From positions 1 to 35,203 of IMG/VR virus record IMGVR_UViG_3300045941_000192: DNA of 35,203 bases, one strand, 5' to 3'. The number at the start of each line of letters is the position of its first letter. Within the stretch, counting starts at the first letter, position 1. The DNA is from a virus. Shown piece after piece: positions 13,610 to 20,900 of the stretch. Under the pieces are notes generated by a model. The model saw only the letters and a list, made by a program, of their open reading frames with translations, was not told the origin of the DNA and searched no databases. Position numbers and translations under genes: made by a program.

Positions 13610-13642
13610 AAGTTGCCAGGAAGTTGCCAGAAAAGTTGCCAG
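13610..13642. promoter_or_regulatory. attP right arm: three integrase arm-type sites
   Basis: Three direct copies of AAGTTGCCAG at 13610-13619, 13621-13630 and 13633-13642, spaced 11-12 bp apart, close to one helical turn. They are in the same orientation as the left-arm pair and about 120 bp beyond the tRNA core. The rest of the 13360-13703 gap holds no gene that I can support. Confidence 0.75.
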
Positions 13643-13703
13643 GACTTTCGCCTACTACGCGCGGTCGCTCACCAGCGAGGGTGGAGAGCAGTTCTTTGAG
13701 GGG

Positions 13704-14054
13704 TTACCTGCGCCGGTGTCGCGGCTGCGACTGGAGAGCCTGGATCTCCGCGAGGATGGCCCGACCGATCGCGAGGGCGCGCTGATCGTGCGCCGATAGC
13801 CGATGGTTGGATCGCGCGCGCCCCGCGGCCTCTTCCCCGCGCTCCATCGATCCAAAGAACTCGGAGAGTGACAGCCCGAGTGCATCCACAGCCCGGAGAA
13901 GCGTCTCTACCCTCGGGCCCTCTCTAGAATTCTTGAGCATCCTAGAGAAAGTATTCTGCTTGGGACCCCCGGCATCAGCGACCGCGTCCTGCGTGAGGTT
14001 TGACTGTTCGAGCAGGCGTCTATAGTGCTCGCGAACGTGCAGCCATGTCGTCAA
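13704..14054 (-). CDS. Second XRE-type repressor, paralogue of the 10802 repressor
   Basis: A 116-aa HTH protein: REHYRRLLEQSNLTQDAVAD, then QNTFSRMLKNSREGPRVETL and LRAVDALGLSLSEFFGSMER. This domain aligns with the repressor at 10802-11278 over about 70 residues. The likely start is TTG at 14054, only about 9 nt after a good -10 box TATACT (minus strand, 14069-14064). The transcript is therefore probably leaderless or nearly so, as for lambda cI from PRM. It is divergent from the moron genes. It may control them, or maintain lysogeny with the first repressor. Confidence 0.75.
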   Translation of the reverse strand: MTTWLHVREHYRRLLEQSNLTQDAVADAGGPKQNTFSRMLKNSREGPRVETLLRAVDALGLSLSEFFGSMERGEEAAGRARSNHRLSAHDQRALAIGRAILAEIQALQSQPRHRRR

Positions 14055-14063
14055 TCTGGCCCG

Positions 14064-14069
14064 AGTATA
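14064..14069 (-). promoter_or_regulatory. -10 element of the second repressor promoter
   Basis: TATACT on the minus strand, about 9 nt before the TTG start. The operator-like GGGATATCGCCG lies directly upstream in the expected spacer, and the -35 region is weak. A weak -35 with an operator in the spacer suggests autoregulation. Confidence 0.5.
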
Positions 14070-14075
14070 GCGGTC

Positions 14076-14118
14076 GGGATATCGCCGGAACCCGTTAAGA
14101 CCTAAAGGGATATCGCCG
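14076..14118. promoter_or_regulatory. Two operator repeats GGGATATCGCCG
   Basis: Identical 12-mers at 14076-14087 and 14107-14118, centred 31 bp apart (about three helical turns), in the divergent region between the second repressor and the moron operon. The GGGATAT core also occurs in both operators at 10688-10791. A further AAAGGAT direct repeat lies at about 14146-14165. Confidence 0.65.
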
Positions 14119-14192
14119 AATCGGCCAAGCGCGGTAATATGCTCGAAAGGATAACCTTTAAAGGATGGTTGAGACTGCTTTAGGATCGGGTG

Positions 14193-14315
14193 ATGGGCAA
14201 CTACCAGCGCCGATCAGATCGTGCGCGAGAATGGTGCGGGAGATTCAGGGCAGCCGACGATCATGACCCTCGCGCCGATGACTCTCACGCGGGGCTCGAA
14301 AGGTTCGAACCATGA
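14193..14315 (+). CDS. Small ORF preceding the zinc-binding moron
   Basis: A 40-aa ORF starting MGNYQRRSDRAREWCGRF and ending GLERFEP, rich in Arg and Asp. The ATG follows TTAGGATCGGGTG, and the stop overlaps the next gene's start (ATGA), the arrangement seen throughout this genome. Could be a real peptide or a leader. Confidence 0.45.
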   Translation: MGNYQRRSDRAREWCGRFRAADDHDPRADDSHAGLERFEP

Positions 14316-14737
14316 TGGCCGATCGGTTGCACGTTGGCGATCGCGTCCGGCTGTCGTTCGCTGGCGGCTCGAGAGCCGATGGCGCCGTTCGTGTGGCATC
14401 GCTGAACGGTCGATCGATCATCGTCACGTGTGATGACCGCATGATCGGCGGCTTTGTTGGTGGCGTGCCGCTGTCATTGACCGATGCCGGTTGGCAATTG
14501 CTGACCGGCGAATCCATCGGCGTCGAACGGATCGCCGGCGCCGGCCTGCCGGCTCGCTGCCTGTTTTGCGACGCCGTCCTGGAAGGCGAACGGATGCAAC
14601 ACCAACCAGATTGCGACGTCTTCGACATGCTCGCGCGCGCGGTCGGCCAGTGTGTGTGTCGGACCTGCGACCATCCTGCCGGCGCGCATGTCGGCGGATC
14701 GTGCCTAGTCTGCGGCCGCGCGTCTTGCTGGTCTTGA
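14312..14737 (+). CDS. SH3-like / zinc-binding protein (moron)
   Basis: A 141-aa protein. The N-terminal 70 residues look like a small beta barrel (LHVGDRVRLSFAGGSRADGA and SIIVTCDDRMIGGFVGG). The C-terminal half holds three Cys groups (ARCLFCDAVL, CVCRTCDHPAGAHVGG and CLVCGRASCW). The CDHPAGAHVGGxCxVCG pattern is a recurring zinc motif in small phage and bacterial proteins. Not recognised functionally. ATGA-coupled to a 40-aa ORF upstream. Confidence 0.65.
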   Translation: MMADRLHVGDRVRLSFAGGSRADGAVRVASLNGRSIIVTCDDRMIGGFVGGVPLSLTDAGWQLLTGESIGVERIAGAGLPARCLFCDAVLEGERMQHQPDCDVFDMLARAVGQCVCRTCDHPAGAHVGGSCLVCGRASCWS

Positions 14738-14821
14738 ACGATGTGCGCGCGGTGAAGGGTGCACCGAAGAATTCTGTTTCCTGTCAGAACTCTGTCCTGT
14801 GTCAGACCGCCTGTCTCCCCC

Positions 14822-14903
14822 CAGCCAAACGTCTCGCCGGCGCTCTCGCTTAACTCATTGACCTCGCTTCAGACTGAGGTGTCAGCCGAATTGCAGTGCA
14901 ACG
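14822..14903. repeat. Duplicated intergenic block, copy 1
   Basis: This begins with CAGCCAAACGTCTCGCCGG (14822-14840), then TAACTCATTGAC (14851-14862) and TTGCAGTGCAACG (14891-14903). The same elements with the same spacing (within 1 nt) recur at 15524-15605. It precedes the OB-fold gene by about 15 nt and contains a small ACCTC/GAGGT hairpin. It probably carries the promoter or 5' UTR of the moron. Confidence 0.75.
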
Positions 14904-14916
14904 CTGACGATCAACG

Positions 14917-15375
14917 ATGAAGAAACTAGTAGTAGGGATTTTCTGGATCATCGGCGTGGCGGTCGCTGGCGCTGGCCTCGTGGCCCTCATGGGCCTCGCC
15001 GGACCACCCGCCGAGTCGTCGGAGACGGTCGCGCCTGCGAGGACGGCATTGCCCACGGCTATCGGAGTGACGGCGCGGCAGATCCTCCTCGCCTATGAGG
15101 CCAACGAGATTGCCGCGGATCAGATGTACAAAGGGCAACTGGTGGCCGTGACGGGACAGGTGGGAAACGTCGGGAAAGACATTCGCAATCGTCCGTACAT
15201 CACTTTGGTGGGCACCGACACCACCGCTGAATGGCGGCAGGTGCAGTGTTTCTTGACCGATGACGCCGTGTATCGGGCGATGGGATTGAGCAAAGGGGCT
15301 TACGTCACCGTTCAGGGCACGGTCGATGGCCTGATGATGAATGTCCTGCTCCGTCGGTGTGAGGTGATCCGATGA
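14917..15375 (+). CDS. Exported OB-fold (tRNA_anti-like) protein
   Basis: A 152-aa protein. The N-terminal hydrophobic anchor or signal (residues about 3-27, LVVGIFWIIGVAVAGAGLVAL) is followed by an OB-fold of the tRNA_anti-like type: RQILLAYEANEIAADQMYKG, QLVAVTGQVGNVGKDI, QCFLTDDAVYRAMGLSKG and YVTVQGTVDGLMMNVLLRRC. Such proteins sit in the envelope in bacteria. In a prophage it would be a lysogenic-conversion gene, for example acting on the cell surface or in superinfection exclusion. Direct evidence for that is lacking. Confidence 0.75.
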   Translation: MKKLVVGIFWIIGVAVAGAGLVALMGLAGPPAESSETVAPARTALPTAIGVTARQILLAYEANEIAADQMYKGQLVAVTGQVGNVGKDIRNRPYITLVGTDTTAEWRQVQCFLTDDAVYRAMGLSKGAYVTVQGTVDGLMMNVLLRRCEVIR

Positions 15376-15473
15376 CGGGGTCATACGCGCACAGCCGCGT
15401 CGAGAAGTGGCTCAAGACCAACCGCCCGAAGCTCCTGGCGATCAAGATTATCGAGACGCTCGCCGGTTTGTAA
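15372..15473 (+). CDS. Small coupled ORF after OB-fold gene
   Basis: A 33-aa basic, helical peptide (MTGSYAHSRVEKWLKTNRPK, then LLAIKIIETLAGL). Its ATG overlaps the stop of the OB-fold gene (ATGA). Composition is that of an amphipathic helix. Too short to assign, but the coupling suggests it is translated. Confidence 0.4.
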   Translation: MTGSYAHSRVEKWLKTNRPKLLAIKIIETLAGL

Positions 15474-15523
15474 CTCGGTTCAGCAGCAGAATTATCTCCC
15501 GCGGCAGCACGCTTCTCTTCCCA

Positions 15524-15605
15524 CAGCCAAACGTCTCGCCGGGTGGGCAGCTAACTCGTTGACTGCTCGGTTTGACCAGGTGGTCCGCAGATTTGCAGTG
15601 CCACG
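15524..15605. repeat. Duplicated intergenic block, copy 2
   Basis: The same 19-nt element CAGCCAAACGTCTCGCCGG (15524-15542) is followed by TAACTCGTTGAC (15552-15563) and TTGCAGTGCCACG (15593-15605). It matches the block upstream of 14917 and includes a GACC/GGTC hairpin at the equivalent place. It precedes the secreted-protein unit. A 32-codon ORF (15625-15723) runs from here into the ATG at 15720 with ATGA overlap. Confidence 0.75.
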
Positions 15606-15719
15606 TCAGCAAGGACGAATCTCGATGATCCCGACTCCTTCGATGCCCAGAGCGGCCGCGAGGTCGGAGCCTATCCGAGAAGAGTGCCGGGACAGACCGG
15701 CCGAAACGGAGACGAACGA

Positions 15720-16205
15720 ATGAAGAAGACGGTATGGGTCGTGTTGCTGGCGTTGCTGCCCTCGGTGGCTGGCGCCCAGACGGGGACGGTGACTGCGCCC
15801 CGGGCGCCGCAGGAGGTGACGTCGGTCGCCCCGGTGGAACAGCGCCGGAGTCAGAAGTTGATGGTGATTGGCGGACTGGCGGCCGGCACGGCGGGCGCGC
15901 TGCTCCTCGCCACATTGGACTACCCAGCGGACGCCGGCGAGACGTTCACCTATAACCACCAGCAGTACTGCGTCGACAGCGGCCCCAACCACTACAACGT
16001 GGACGAAGGTGGGTGCTGGGGCGGCGGGCGACCGATTCCCACGTCGGCGCGGCCGTACTTCTACGCGGCGGCGGCGGCGGGCGTCGGGCTGTTCGCGGTT
16101 GGCTTCCAAAAGGTCAAGGTGCGCCCGATGGTCAGCCGGCGGGTCGCTGGTGCGCAGGCGACCATCTCGTGGGGCGGCAATGCTGGACGACAGGAGACCC
16201 AATGA
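15720..16205 (+). CDS. Secreted/envelope protein (moron)
   Basis: A 161-aa protein with a clear Sec signal peptide (MKKTVWVVLLALLPSVAGAQ, cleavage after about residue 20). Two hydrophobic segments follow (about residues 47-65 KLMVIGGLAAGTAGALLLAT, and 117-135). Between them lies a Cys-containing, Tyr/Asn-rich loop (TFTYNHQQYCVDSGPNHYNV, then EGGCWGGG). No family recognised. Probably located in the envelope of the lysogen. Coupled by ATGA to the next membrane protein. Confidence 0.65.
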   Translation: MKKTVWVVLLALLPSVAGAQTGTVTAPRAPQEVTSVAPVEQRRSQKLMVIGGLAAGTAGALLLATLDYPADAGETFTYNHQQYCVDSGPNHYNVDEGGCWGGGRPIPTSARPYFYAAAAAGVGLFAVGFQKVKVRPMVSRRVAGAQATISWGGNAGRQETQ

Positions 16206-16453
16206 CGACTGACCATTCGTACGCAGACATCCTGAAGCCCTCCATCCCTCACCCGGCACGGAAGACGGGCGCCGCCAGGTTCTTTTGGAGCGTCTCCCTG
16301 CTAACGTCGCTGCTCGGCGGCCTGTTCGGATTCGTCGGGATGCTGGCCGCCAATGGGGCCCCGCAGGAGGCAGCCGCGGCCGCGATCGGCTGCCTGATCG
16401 TGATCGCGCCCTATGTGCTGGCACGAGCGGTCGACGAACTCACCCGGACGTAG
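16202..16453 (+). CDS. Two-TM membrane protein (moron partner)
   Basis: An 83-aa protein with two transmembrane helices (about residues 27-49 FFWSVSLLTSLLGGLFGFVG, and 56-75 EAAAAAIGCLIVIAPYVLA). It is translationally coupled to the secreted protein upstream by ATGA. Likely an inner-membrane protein in a two-gene envelope unit; superinfection exclusion is a reasonable but untested idea. Confidence 0.65.
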   Translation: MTTDHSYADILKPSIPHPARKTGAARFFWSVSLLTSLLGGLFGFVGMLAANGAPQEAAAAAIGCLIVIAPYVLARAVDELTRT

Positions 16454-16742
16454 ACCCGGCCCGTCGCGCGTCAGTCGTCGAGGAACGACCGCCAGATCGC
16501 ACGTGCGGCTGGACGTCGCGAGAGCGACGGCTTCTCAGCGGCGTCCGCCCGCTTCGACCGGCGTAGCGTGGACCCTGACCGAGGTCTCCTAACCGCGCCG
16601 GCACTTGCACCGGAGGCGAGCTGACCATGGCGAGCAGGGTGCTGGCGAGCCCCACAACGGCTGGGGCTCCACCCTGGCGCCGTGTCCCCCATTTGGTAGC
16701 AGCCAATTGGGCCGATCTTGTGTCGAAATATCACGGAGCGTG

Positions 16743-17021
16743 ATGACGCCTGATCCGACACGACCGGCCGCCGAGATTCTCGCAGTGGAGCTCGCGTTCT
16801 TCGAACAGCAGCGCGCGCAGCTGCTGAAGGACCACCGCGGCAAGTTCGCCCTCATTCGGGGCTCTGAACTCATCGGCACCTTTGATACCGACGAGACCGC
16901 GTACGTGGAAGGGGTGAAGCGATTCGGGCGAACACCGTTTCTGATCCGTCGCATCGAGGATGAGGACCCGACCGCGCAGTTTCCGGCCCTGACGTACGGG
17001 CTCCTACGTGCCCATTCATAA
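16743..17021 (+). CDS. DUF5678-type protein, partner of retropepsin-like gene
   Basis: A 92-aa protein. Its core LLKDHRGKFALIRGSELIG, then FDTDETAYVEGVKRFGRTPF and LIRRIEDED, fits DUF5678, a small alpha/beta domain. It is followed with a 14-bp overlap by an aspartyl protease-like gene, a pairing I recall from bacterial genomes. ATG follows CACGGAGCGTG. Upstream (16454-16742, 289 bp) I see no gene, only a small inverted repeat around GTCGCGAGAGCGAC. Function unknown. Confidence 0.7.
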   Translation: MTPDPTRPAAEILAVELAFFEQQRAQLLKDHRGKFALIRGSELIGTFDTDETAYVEGVKRFGRTPFLIRRIEDEDPTAQFPALTYGLLRAHS

Positions 17022-17475
17022 TCAACTCGCGCTGGATCCACAGCATCGGATCGATCCGCGCCACCTGCTCCTGATCGGCTGTACGTTGGGCGTCGAAGTG
17101 CACGTCCATCCCGTGCTCGCGCAACACCTGCAGCAGGTGGACCCCACCGCACCAGGGCCGACCCCAATCGTGGGTCGTGCGCTGATTGACACCGGCGCCA
17201 CGTTCACCGCCATTGATTTAGCCGCCGCGACACAACTCCAGTTGATTCCGGTGGACACCATCCAGAGCGGCACCGCAGGAGGGCAGCGCGTCTGCCCACG
17301 CTTTCCGGCCCGTTTGGTGTTTCCCGGCACTCCGATACCTGGGATCGATTTTCCCCGCATCGTCGGCGTCGATCTCACGGGACAGGGATTTATCGCCCTG
17401 TTAGGACGCGACTTTCTCGCCCGCTGCCTGTTCACGTACAACGGTCCGCTCGGGCTCTTCACGCTCAGTTTCTGA
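17008..17475 (+). CDS. Retropepsin-like aspartyl protease
   Basis: A 155-aa protein with the two landmarks of retroviral-type aspartic proteases. They are the catalytic motif ALIDTGATFTAID (DTGA, about residues 58-70) and the C-terminal hydrophobic-hydrophobic-Gly motif IALLGRDFL. There is only one DTG, so the active enzyme would be a homodimer. The flap region lies around GGQRVCPRFPARLVF. GTG start inside the end of the DUF5678 gene. Unusual in a phage moron position; the target is unknown, possibly the DUF5678 partner or a host protein. Confidence 0.8.
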   Translation: MPIHNQLALDPQHRIDPRHLLLIGCTLGVEVHVHPVLAQHLQQVDPTAPGPTPIVGRALIDTGATFTAIDLAAATQLQLIPVDTIQSGTAGGQRVCPRFPARLVFPGTPIPGIDFPRIVGVDLTGQGFIALLGRDFLARCLFTYNGPLGLFTLSF

Positions 17476-17511
17476 CAGCTCACGACGGAGGCGTCCCTGG
17501 TGCAAGCCGCC

Positions 17512-17886
17512 CTACCGATCCGGAGGCCGCGGCGGTGGTGGGGGCGGTGGCAGTGGCTTCGGGAGTGGAGGCCAGCCTCGGTCAGGCTCGGCGAGAGTCG
17601 GCGAGAGTCGGTCTCGATCGTCAGGTCGTAGATCGTCCCGCCGGCGCCGCAACGGCTCGCCAGGATGATGCAGCGTGGAACCGAGATAGGTCGCAAGCGC
17701 GCCGGCGATCGCGCCGCCGATGGCGCTCATGAATTGCGCCGCCTGTTCGGTCACCGGCCGCGTGGTGACGGTGACGGCGGCAAAGAGGATCGCGCCGGCC
17801 CAGCCCAGCGCCAGGCCGCACGCGAGCACGAACGCGGATCGGCCCGCCCAGTCACGCGCGCCTGGTCGCGGGCGGAAGTCGGTCAT
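17512..17886 (-). CDS. Holin-like membrane protein
   Basis: A 124-aa protein with two transmembrane segments (about residues 16-38 SAFVLACGLALGWAGAILFA, and 50-68 QFMSAIGGAIAGALATYLG). A basic loop and a proline-rich C-terminal tail (PLPKPLPPPPPPPRPP) follow. It is the last gene of the late operon, after the tail receptor gene, where holins often lie, and has a strong ribosome-binding site (GAGGAGACGGCG). No endolysin accompanies it, so holin is only a positional guess. Confidence 0.5.
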   Translation of the reverse strand: MTDFRPRPGARDWAGRSAFVLACGLALGWAGAILFAAVTVTTRPVTEQAAQFMSAIGGAIAGALATYLGSTLHHPGEPLRRRRDDLRPDDRDRLSPTLAEPDRGWPPLPKPLPPPPPPPRPPDR

Positions 17887-17987
17887 CGCCGTCTCCTCGA
17901 GTCAGACCCTTCACCCGAGCCCGGACTGACGTCTGGTCCCGAATCATCAACGCCAGCTCGCCGGCAGGTCTGTTTCAAACGCGCGGC

Positions 17988-20900
17988 CTACAATTTCAGC
18001 ACGAGGACGGTCTGATTGTTGATGAACGCGGTACTGCTGTGGGCGACATGGCTCACCGGCCACTCGAAGTAGGTGCCTTTGTCGATCGCGTCGGCCGTCG
18101 TCACAAACTCGGCCACGATCGTGTGGTCGTTCTCATCCTGAATCACGATCGACACGCCGGTCTTGGTCGCGAGCCCGCGCCAGTAATCCACGCCGTCGCG
18201 CCCGACATATCGGAGCCAGATCTTCGTGACCGCCGTGTACGGGTGCGCCGCGTTGAGCCGCACTTGGTTACCGGTCGGCGGCTCGGTCAGCGTGTCGCTG
18301 AAGGTGTAGGGATAGATGGCGACATGCCGGCGGCGGGCGAACGGTTCCCAGCTCGTGCCGTTACTGCGCTCGACCTCGAGCCGTTCATCGGTCACGCAGT
18401 AGAGCGTCCCGGCCGTGACCGCTGTCGCCGCCGGCTGCGCGGCGCGCGTCCCGCGCCGGATGATTTGATCCACGTCGGCCAGGAGCAGGTAGTCGGCGAG
18501 GGCGCTCCCCGGCGCAGCTTGGGTCGCCCCGGTCCCGAGCGTGCGTAAGCTGCCGGTCGCCGCGGCCGCATCGACCGCCAGCGGATCGCTGCCGCCCGGT
18601 TCATGCGTCCCGTGGTGCGCGGCCACGCCCGTGTACGCTTGCCACGCCGTGCCGGTGCTCCGCTCTTGGACGTTTTCGTCCGTGACGAAATAGAGCGTCC
18701 CGGCGGGGACGGCGGTCGCGGCGGGCTGCGCCGCCCGCGTGCCGCGCTGATGCACGTCGTCGAGGTCCGCGCGGAGGACGTAGTTCGCGAGCGCCGATCC
18801 GGGCGCGGCCTGCCGCGCGCCGGTGCCCAACGTGCGGAGGCTGCCGATGACGGGATCGTTATCCACGAACAGCGGATCGCTGCCGCCGGGTTCGTGCGTC
18901 AAGTGGTGCGCCGTGCCGGCAGTACCGCCGCCGCCCCCGGTCGTCACCACCGCGCCGCCGCTGCCGCCTTGCGACCACTGCGTGTAGACATCCCGCCAGG
19001 ACCCTTGGAACGTCGTCGCTTCCTGCAGGGTCACCCGTCGGGACAACTTGGAATCGAGGTTGTCGTGGGTCTCGATTTCCGTGATCAGGAACTGCGCATT
19101 GAGATCGCGACGCGCGATGACGATCGTCTGCGACTGGCCGACCGCGAGACCCTTGCCGCGCGTTTCGTAGGTGACGAGCCGGCGCTGCTCGACATACTTC
19201 GCGAGCGCGTTATCCGCGACGGCTTGCGCCTGCGCCAACGTCAGCGCGGTCTCATCGCGGATCAAGACCTCGTGAATGCCGCGCGCCGTCTGCTCGGCGG
19301 CATCGTCGGCGTAGAGGATGATCGGATAGTTGGCGCGATACCGGATCGTGACCTCGGTCCCAGCGGGCAGGACGCCCAGGTTGCGCGTGATCGTCTTCGC
19401 GATCGGATTGAAGTACCAGTCCGCGGTCCCCGGCGTATCGGACAGCGTTTCATTGTGCGGCCCGGTAGGCAGTGTCGGCGCACCGCTTTTCTCGATGTCG
19501 TGATCGTCGTCATCGTAGTACACCCACTCGCCGTAGATATTCACATCGAGCCAGGTGCCGGTACCGTGGCGACCGTAGATGACGTAGCCTTGCGCGCCGG
19601 TCACCGGGTACCAATCGAGGCGGATCTTGTTGACGCTATCTGGTGAGGCTTGGCCATTGCTGACCGTGATCGTCCCCGTCTTCGCGGACTCGCCGCCGCC
19701 GTTCCACGCGCTGACCGCGTAGGTGTAGGTCGAGCTGCCGGGGGTGCCTTCGACGCGCACATCGAACCCGGTCGGCACAGCCGGCGGCGTGCCCACCGTG
19801 TTGACCGACACGACGCCGTAATGATTCAGGAAGGGATACCGCAGCGTAAACGTCGCGCTCACGCCGTCGCTGACAAACAGATCGTCCACGTCCTGGGGCG
19901 CGTCGGGCCCGCAGATCGCGATGATGCGGTTGGCGTACTCCGTGCCGAGCGGGTTGACCACGATGTCGCCGATCACCCGCCGGTCGCCGTCCACGATGTT
20001 GAAGGGCGCGACCTCCGATCCCGGCAGCCACATCCGGAGGACCTTGTTATAGTCGATTTCCCAGACGTATTGCGTCGCCGCGGTCAGTTCATCCAAGAGG
20101 TCGGACAGCTTCCGGTACTGCCAGGAGAACGGCTGCACGAGTGGTCCGTCTACTTGCGCGGCCGAGAGGGTGACGCCGAACGGCGTGAGATACGGGAGCA
20201 GTAGCTCGAGGACCGCCTTGAGCGTCATCGCCGCGGTCGAGGCTAAGCTGATCACATAGCGGCGATCGGGATAGACATTGAAATCGGTGGCGTTGATCTG
20301 GAAGGAGAGGTCGCGCTGCTGAAGAATCGCCGACTCCACGGCATCATCGATCACCCCGCCAAAGATGCGCACGCCATCCTCGGTGATCGTCACTTCGTCG
20401 GCAAGCTGCGGGCGCCACGAGGCGTCGAGGATGTCGAGCGTGCCGCTACACCGATCACGGCCGTTCATGGTGGCGCTGATCCGCAAGGTCCCGAGGCGGA
20501 CCACCCGTTCAATTCCCGCAATGGTTACGCTGACGCCTTCGGCCGGTTCTGGCGGGACTGCGACAGGTTTGAAGGCCGCAATCGAGACCGCGGCCCCCTG
20601 ACTCCCGCCACCGTACGTCCAGGTGGCATTGATGGCAGCCGCGGTCGGCTGAATCTTCCAGGCGGAATGATGCGAGCGCTGTCCGCTCCCGCTCGGGTCT
20701 TTGAGAAAGACGGATTCGACGAGTCCAGCATCGACGGTGGCGCTGGTCCCGTTGCCGTACGCGAAGCCGGACACGATGAAGGTGCCGTTGACGGTCGGCG
20801 CAATCGCGCCGCTCGCCAGGGTCCCGCTATGCAATGCGGTCTGGGTGCCGTTTTCGCCGTCGAATGGGCTGATCAAATCGAAACCGGCAAGGGCATAGAT

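Noticed and set aside
14822-15605. Integron attC sites
   Set aside because: The TAACTC elements superficially recall an attC end, but copy 2 does not fit RYYYAAC and no matching GTTRRRY end or long imperfect hairpin was found.
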